Origin: Candidatus Cloacimonas sp.
GTDB taxonomy: Bacteria; Cloacimonadota; Cloacimonadia; Cloacimonadales; Cloacimonadaceae
Assembly: GCA_035403355.1 (NCBI GenBank)
Contig: DAONFA010000023.1
Coordinates: forward strand, 10,380 to 39,961
Direction: 5' to 3'
DNA: 29,582 bases
Position numbers and translations under genes: made by a program. The notes under the pieces were generated by a model. It did no database searches. It saw only the letters and a list, made by a program, of their open reading frames with translations, and was not told the DNA's origin. This document shows, piece after piece, positions 25,501 to 29,582 of the stretch (position 1 is the first letter of the stretch; the number at the start of each line of letters is the position of its first letter).

Positions 25501-26904
25501 ATGAAATATTCTTTTTTAAAGCAATGGACACTGGAAATGATTAACTATCAATCGGTAATAGAAAGCGTTTGGCTTTTCCCTGAGCTTTTAGTATTGCAAA
25601 ATAAAGATAAAAAAGCCCTTTGTATCGTGCTCGGTAAACGCGATACTTTTGTGTTTCTGCAAAATAATTTCAGTCCGCTTCAGGAAGGGAAAAAAATCTG
25701 GCAGCAGCTTGCCAATTGTCATCTTACAGGCATTTCTATCGCCGAAAATGATCGCCTTGCCTATTTGGAACTTCAGCAAAGGGATATCTATCAGCAAAAT
25801 AAAAAATATTTGCTTATCGCCGAATTGATGCCTCATCAACCCAATGCCATTTTAGTTGATGCAGATTTTAAAATTTTGGACGCCATTCATAAATACAGCT
25901 ATGCAGATAATCCCCAAAGACAAATTTTACCAGGGCTTATCTACGCTCCTCCGAAAACATCTTTTCAGCCAATTATTGAAGAGGTCTCTCCCCCTTATCC
26001 TGATGGAAGTTCCTCCTGCAACGATTATTTTATTTATCTGTATTATAATAAGTTTAAGCAGGAAGAAGAGGCAGAAAACCGCCAAAAAACGAACGCTGCC
26101 CTAAAGAAAGAACTGCAAAAATTACAAAAAAAGAAAGAGACCTTACAGCAAGACCTGAAAAATGCAGAAAATGCTGATTTTTGGCTTGCCTGCGCCGAAT
26201 GTTTGAAAACCAATCTGCATAATATCAAAACCGGTATGCAGAGCTTTACTGCAATCAATTATCTTGACCCTGCATTAAAGACAATAGAAATCCCTTTACA
26301 AACGGACAAAAGCCCTCAGGAAAATCTGCATTTATATCTGAAAAAGTATCATAAAGCCAAGAACGGCTTGCAGATAATTACCAAAAATCTGGCACAGACG
26401 GAAACAGATATTGAAAATATAATAGAACTTATCGCCAAAGTGGAAAAAGGGGAATTGCCTGATATCGGAAAACTGCCCTCCCAACCAACCGGACGCAAAA
26501 TCGTGCACAACGCTATTCTTGCCGATAAACTTCTCAAATTGAAGGTTAATGATGAGTTTCAAATTATCATCGGCCGCCGTGCCAAAGAAAATGATTATTT
26601 AACTACACAGCTGGCAAGACCTTATGACTATTGGTTTCACAGCCGAATTTATCACGGTTCGCACATCGTTTTAAAATGCCTGAAAAAAACAGAGCCAAGT
26701 CCTTATCTAATTGAACTTTGCTGCAATTTGGCTGCCTGGTTTTCCAAAGCCAAATTTTCTGCCAATGTTCCCGTGGACTACACTCAAATACGCTATGTGC
26801 GAAAACCGCGTAAAAGTCCCCCTGGATTAGTTACTTACACGAATTTTAAAAGCGTTTATGCCACGCCGATGAGCTTAAAAGAAGTGCGGGAAAAACTTTC
26901 TTGA
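25501..26904 (+). CDS. rqcH: Short NFACT-family protein, RqcH/Rqc2-like
   Basis: A 467-aa member of the NFACT (FbpA/RqcH) family, which binds stalled 50S subunits and, with tRNA-Ala, tails nascent chains for degradation. The NFACT-N region (about 1-150) includes the Asp-Arg pair in ENDRLAYLEL (Asp84, Arg85), matching the pair needed in Bacillus RqcH, and the phrase LPGLIYAPP. A coiled coil spans about 180-345. The NFACT-R domain (about 350-455) has IIGRRAKENDYLT, ARPYDYWFHSR and GSHIVLK. It is about 100 residues shorter than Bacillus RqcH: the helix-hairpin-helix region expected between NFACT-N and the coiled coil appears to be missing. A weak AGGGA precedes the ATG; an internal ATG (residue 13, MINYQ) is an alternative start. 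Its stop overlaps recO. Confidence 0.85.
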   Translation: MKYSFLKQWTLEMINYQSVIESVWLFPELLVLQNKDKKALCIVLGKRDTFVFLQNNFSPLQEGKKIWQQLANCHLTGISIAENDRLAYLELQQRDIYQQNKKYLLIAELMPHQPNAILVDADFKILDAIHKYSYADNPQRQILPGLIYAPPKTSFQPIIEEVSPPYPDGSSSCNDYFIYLYYNKFKQEEEAENRQKTNAALKKELQKLQKKKETLQQDLKNAENADFWLACAECLKTNLHNIKTGMQSFTAINYLDPALKTIEIPLQTDKSPQENLHLYLKKYHKAKNGLQIITKNLAQTETDIENIIELIAKVEKGELPDIGKLPSQPTGRKIVHNAILADKLLKLKVNDEFQIIIGRRAKENDYLTTQLARPYDYWFHSRIYHGSHIVLKCLKKTEPSPYLIELCCNLAAWFSKAKFSANVPVDYTQIRYVRKPRKSPPGLVTYTNFKSVYATPMSLKEVREKLS

Positions 26905-27656
26905 AAACAAAACTGCAGGCAATCCTCATCAAACAAAGCCAGTATAGCGAAAGCAGTTTAATTCTGCAATTTTTTTCCCTGCAGCAGGGAACTATAAGTG
27001 TTATCGCTAAAGGCATTCTTCAAAAAAGGGAACAACTGCAATTACTCCCTCTTTGTGAGTATGAATTGCTTGCCTACGAACCTAAAGAACAAGGTTTATG
27101 GCTTTTCAGCGAAGCAAATATTATCCGCAATTTTTCTGTTTATCCCGGTTCTGCCACCTGGGCAACTGCCGAAACTGGCTTGGAACTAATTAGCCATCTT
27201 ATTATTTCCCAGGAAGATATAGCTACAATTTATAACCTCACTATTGCCTATCTGGAATACCTGAAAAAAGTGAAAAACAACGCTATTCTCATCTTTTGGC
27301 GTTTTTTAAACAGAATAATTATCCTCAGCGGTATCGGCAATCCCTTAAGTAATTGCTGTTTATGCAATAATGCTTTATCGCTGCCTGCTGCGTATCTGAA
27401 AAGTAAAGGGGGCTTCGTTTGCGAAAATTGTCTGCCGGAAATTTACCCCGGCGATGCCTTGTTAATTCTTTCACCCCCGGCAAGAAAAATTTTGCTCCTG
27501 CTGCCGGAAATTGGCAATCATCTGGAAGAGATAACTCTAAACAGGGCAATCGTTAACGAAATTAACACTGCTTTCACCCTCTATTGGCAGACGCATCATA
27601 AACAAACCCTGCACCTGAAGGGACTTTCCGTTTTAGCTCAATTCTACAATGCCTGA
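26901..27656 (+). CDS. recO: DNA repair protein RecO
   Basis: A 251-aa protein of normal RecO length. The N-terminal OB fold shows AILIKQSQYSESSLILQFFS and the glycine turn VIAKGIL. A helical C-terminal region contains a four-cysteine zinc site, CLC at 153-155 with Cys152, and CENC at 174-177, as in many RecO proteins. RecO works with RecF and RecR to load RecA on SSB-coated DNA gaps. The start is TTG at 26901, overlapping the stop of the NFACT gene as TTGA, so translation is probably coupled; the ribosome binding site is weak. Confidence 0.88.
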   Translation: MKTKLQAILIKQSQYSESSLILQFFSLQQGTISVIAKGILQKREQLQLLPLCEYELLAYEPKEQGLWLFSEANIIRNFSVYPGSATWATAETGLELISHLIISQEDIATIYNLTIAYLEYLKKVKNNAILIFWRFLNRIIILSGIGNPLSNCCLCNNALSLPAAYLKSKGGFVCENCLPEIYPGDALLILSPPARKILLLLPEIGNHLEEITLNRAIVNEINTAFTLYWQTHHKQTLHLKGLSVLAQFYNA

Positions 27657-28208
27657 TTTTTTCCGGTGGCAATACCTATTATCTGCGATAAGATTTTTAC
27701 TTACAGCAAGATAAATCGGACAGGATATAAGGGAAGAAAAATAGGGATTATATATTAAGTAACAAGATGTTATCTACATTTCATATTGAAAAGACATAAA
27801 AGGAAAAAAGGGTATTTGCATAAAGAGAAAAAGAGATTAAATTGAGAATTAAGAATGGAGAATTGAGAATGAACGGTGAACAGTTAACAGTTAACGGTGA
27901 AGAGTGAACAATGAATGGTGAATAGTGAAGGTCAACGATGAAAAGAGAAGGTGACAAGATTATAAGGCAAAACTTGGATGCTTATATTATTTATAGAAAC
28001 ACATTCAAGTTTATAAATCCCTAAAATCCCTTTAATCCTGTTCATCCCAGACCTATTAAATCCCTAAAATCCCTTTAATCCTGTTCATCTCAGACCTATT
28101 CTTTTTTTTCTCTCCGCTCTCAGCTCTTAGCCCTCTGCCAAAAACCCTCGGAAAATTCTAAACCTTCTCAACCTTCTATTATAGTATTTATTCTATCTGA
28201 GAATAGGA
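27657..28208. other. Gene-free region with low-complexity and short repeats
   Basis: No supported gene. About 27830-27960 is a purine-rich, imperfectly repetitive stretch of GAATTGAGAATG and GTGAACAGTTAAC-like words. A 43-bp tandem repeat follows, and about 28110-28160 has fragments such as GCCCTCTGCC and CCCTCGG that echo the flanks of the 94/100-bp repeat family. Confidence 0.6.
28015..28100. repeat. 43-bp direct repeat, two copies
   Basis: Units 28015-28057 and 28058-28100 are the same apart from one base (CATCCCAG against CATCTCAG). Both start AAATCCCTAAAATCCC. Confidence 0.9.
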
Positions 28209-28652
28209 TCAAATCTCTTTATTTAGATATTGATAACCGGGAACTTTCGTTAATAAGCCATCTTCCACAGCCGTTTTAACCGAGAGGCAGGGTAACTGCT
28301 GTTCCAAAATTTGGGCTCTGGTGATAGTTTTCAGGTTCACCTGTTCCGGATATTTAGCTTGCATTGCCCACATCATTTTCACAAAAAGGGAATACCAGGA
28401 AGGCACCCGCACGCTATCATCCCTATCTCGCAACAAATTTAGGTAATTTCTAAAATCATTACGATACCCTTCCGAGGGGTTAATGTCTTTAATTTGTTTG
28501 GCAATGGCAGCGTATTCCAGGTTTTTTTCCTGGATTGGCATTTGGGGAGCGCGCCGCATTAAAGTCCTTTTCAAACGGGGATGATAATAATATATCGCAC
28601 CATCCAGTTTGCCGGAAAATCCCTTTATACCATCTTTTACTGTTACTTTCAT
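28209..28652 (-). CDS. Small basic protein of unknown function
   Basis: A 147-aa protein I do not recognise. It is soluble, has no signal peptide, and opens MKVTVKDGIKGFSGKLDGAIYY followed by a basic run (HPRLKRTLMRR). The middle is rich in Tyr, Asn and Arg (SEGYRNDFRNYLNLLRDRDD) and is followed by a Trp-containing helix (PSWYSLFVKMMWAMQ). The end, CLSVKTAVEDGLLTKVPGYQYL, reads like a structured domain. It is very likely real: GGAGGT lies about six nt before the ATG and a promoter-like TTGACA lies 48 nt upstream. It stands alone between two repeat-rich intergenic stretches. Nucleic-acid binding would fit the basic N-terminus but is only a guess. Confidence 0.8.
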   Translation of the reverse strand: MKVTVKDGIKGFSGKLDGAIYYYHPRLKRTLMRRAPQMPIQEKNLEYAAIAKQIKDINPSEGYRNDFRNYLNLLRDRDDSVRVPSWYSLFVKMMWAMQAKYPEQVNLKTITRAQILEQQLPCLSVKTAVEDGLLTKVPGYQYLNKEI

Positions 28653-28677
28653 TATAACCTCCAGATATTTTTGTGCC

Positions 28678-28705
28678 AGATTATTCCCTTACCTGAAACT
28701 GTCAA
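28678..28705 (-). promoter_or_regulatory. Candidate promoter of the small unknown gene
   Basis: On the minus strand TTGACA at 28705-28700 is followed 16 nt later by TAATCT (28683-28678), a weak -10. It is followed by GGAGGT and the start codon at 28652. Confidence 0.35.
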
Positions 28706-28721
28706 TCAATTCTTTATCATC

Positions 28722-28758
28722 CCTTAATCACTCCTTAATTGTTAACGCTTGATTAAGG
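28722..28758. repeat. Inverted repeat
   Basis: Arms CCTTAATC (28722-28729) and GATTAAGG (28751-28758) are perfect 8-bp complements around a 21-nt loop containing GTTAAC. It lies just upstream of the promoter candidate of the small unknown gene and could be a regulatory site or chance in AT-rich DNA. Confidence 0.5.
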
Positions 28759-29187
28759 TTAGTTGAATGCCTAATAAACTCTGTGAAGCAAGGGTAAAGA
28801 TAATTACACATTGTAGATAATAACTATGGTTTAATGCGAAGAGTAACCGGGTAATCGGAGGATTCCATTCCACCGCTTTCCTTTGGAACTTGAAATATCT
28901 CTCATAGATTACGCAGATTGAATTTTAGAAACAAGGATTTAAGGATTTTAGGATTCAGAGGATTTCTAATTTAAGTTCCATTTATGGTTGGATAAAAACA
29001 TAAACTTCTGTAGCTTAACCTTACTGAATTATGAAGTTTAGAAACCAGATAACGAATTTCCTGCTGCCTTTATATAACATAATTTATAGTAAATGGCAAT
29101 AAAAAATGGTACGAGTTGGCAAGCGAAAAGTGATACACTTGAAAAAAGAGGAACACAAACTCTTCGCCTTCTGCTTTTTGCTTATAA
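28759..29187. other. AT-rich gene-free region
   Basis: No reading frame with a start signal is present. A small hairpin (AAGTG and CACTT around ATA) lies near 29130. I see nothing else here. Confidence 0.5.
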
Positions 29188-29582
29188 GCCCATTAGGGCG
29201 ACACTAAAATAGCGATGGTGGCGTAAGCCCCTCGGAAAATGCGGAAAAAAATATCTCTCCGCCCTCTGCCCTCTGCATAAAGCCCCTTAGGGCGACACTA
29301 AAATAGCGATGGCGGCGTAAGCCCCTCGGGAAATGAGAAAAAAATATCTCTTCGCACTCCGCCCTCTGCCCAAAAGCCCCTTAGGGCGACACATTGATAG
29401 CGATGGTGGCGTAAGCCCCTCGGGAAATGAGAAAAAAATATCTCTCCGCCCTCTGCCCTCTGCCTAAAAGCCCCTTAGGGCGACACAAAAATAGCGATGG
29501 GTGCGTAAGCCCCTCGGTAAATGTAAGATACAGTATCTTTTTATCCTTTTCCCCCATTCCTGAAAGCCCCTTAGGGCGACAC
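29188..29582. repeat. 94-bp tandem repeat array, at least five copies, cut by the window end
   Basis: Cores beginning GCCC(C)TTAGGGCGACAC start at 29188, 29282, 29376, 29470 and 29566: three intervals of exactly 94 bp, then 96. Each core ends GGCGTAAGCCCCTCGG, where GGC-GTAA-GCC could form a tetraloop hairpin; copy four has GGGTGCG in place of GGTGGCG. The fifth copy is truncated by the window end. The core is the reverse complement of that in the repeats at 4172-4371. Confidence 0.94.

Overview
The window most resembles a Candidatus Cloacimonas / Cloacimonadota chromosome. This is inference from gene content and style, with no database check: a moderately AT-rich genome, a bacterial V/A-type ATPase operon of the E-DUF2764-A-B-D-I-K type, outer-membrane proteins pointing to a diderm envelope, and intergenic DNA packed with tandem and inverted repeats.

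Layout. 1-480 is a 134-bp tandem repeat array. 585-3776 (+) holds a membrane-anchored PpiD/SurA-type foldase and a phosphohexomutase (probable GlmM). 3777-4440 is a convergent intergenic region with two copies of a 100-bp repeat. 4441-15182 (-) is a long, tightly spaced run, read from high to low coordinates: two ABC exporter half-transporters, an EnvC-like degenerate LytM protein, a YrdC/TsaC-low-molecular-weight tyrosine phosphatase fusion, PurL, a LiaF-like membrane protein, and a patatin-POTRA-barrel (type Vd-like) outer-membrane protein. A tRNA-Pro(CGG) gene sits 40 nt upstream of it on the same strand.

15301-16971 is a 1.67-kb gene-free region. Most of it is a nested A-A-B-A-B repeat with a 267-bp tandem duplication. 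16972-24470 (+) is the V/A-ATPase operon with overlapping or abutting genes. It lacks recognisable C, F and G subunits, and its proteolipid K carries the full Na+-ligand set known from Enterococcus hirae NtpK. A strong hairpin terminator separates it from a convergent membrane-anchored coiled-coil protein (24544-25416, -). 25501-27656 (+) encodes a short NFACT/RqcH-type protein and RecO, overlapping by 4 nt. 27657-29582 is mostly non-coding and repeat-rich, with one well-supported small unknown gene (28209-28652, -). It ends in at least five copies of a 94-bp repeat that shares its core, in inverted orientation, with the repeats at 4172-4371.

The minus-strand run mixes envelope biogenesis (exporter, murein hydrolase activator-like protein, patatin barrel, LiaF-like sensor) with housekeeping functions (t6A-type enzyme fusion, purine synthesis). 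The ATPase is probably a sodium-coupled rotary pump. I found no defence system, CRISPR array, transposase or phage genes. The least explained material is the repeat DNA and the unknown genes.
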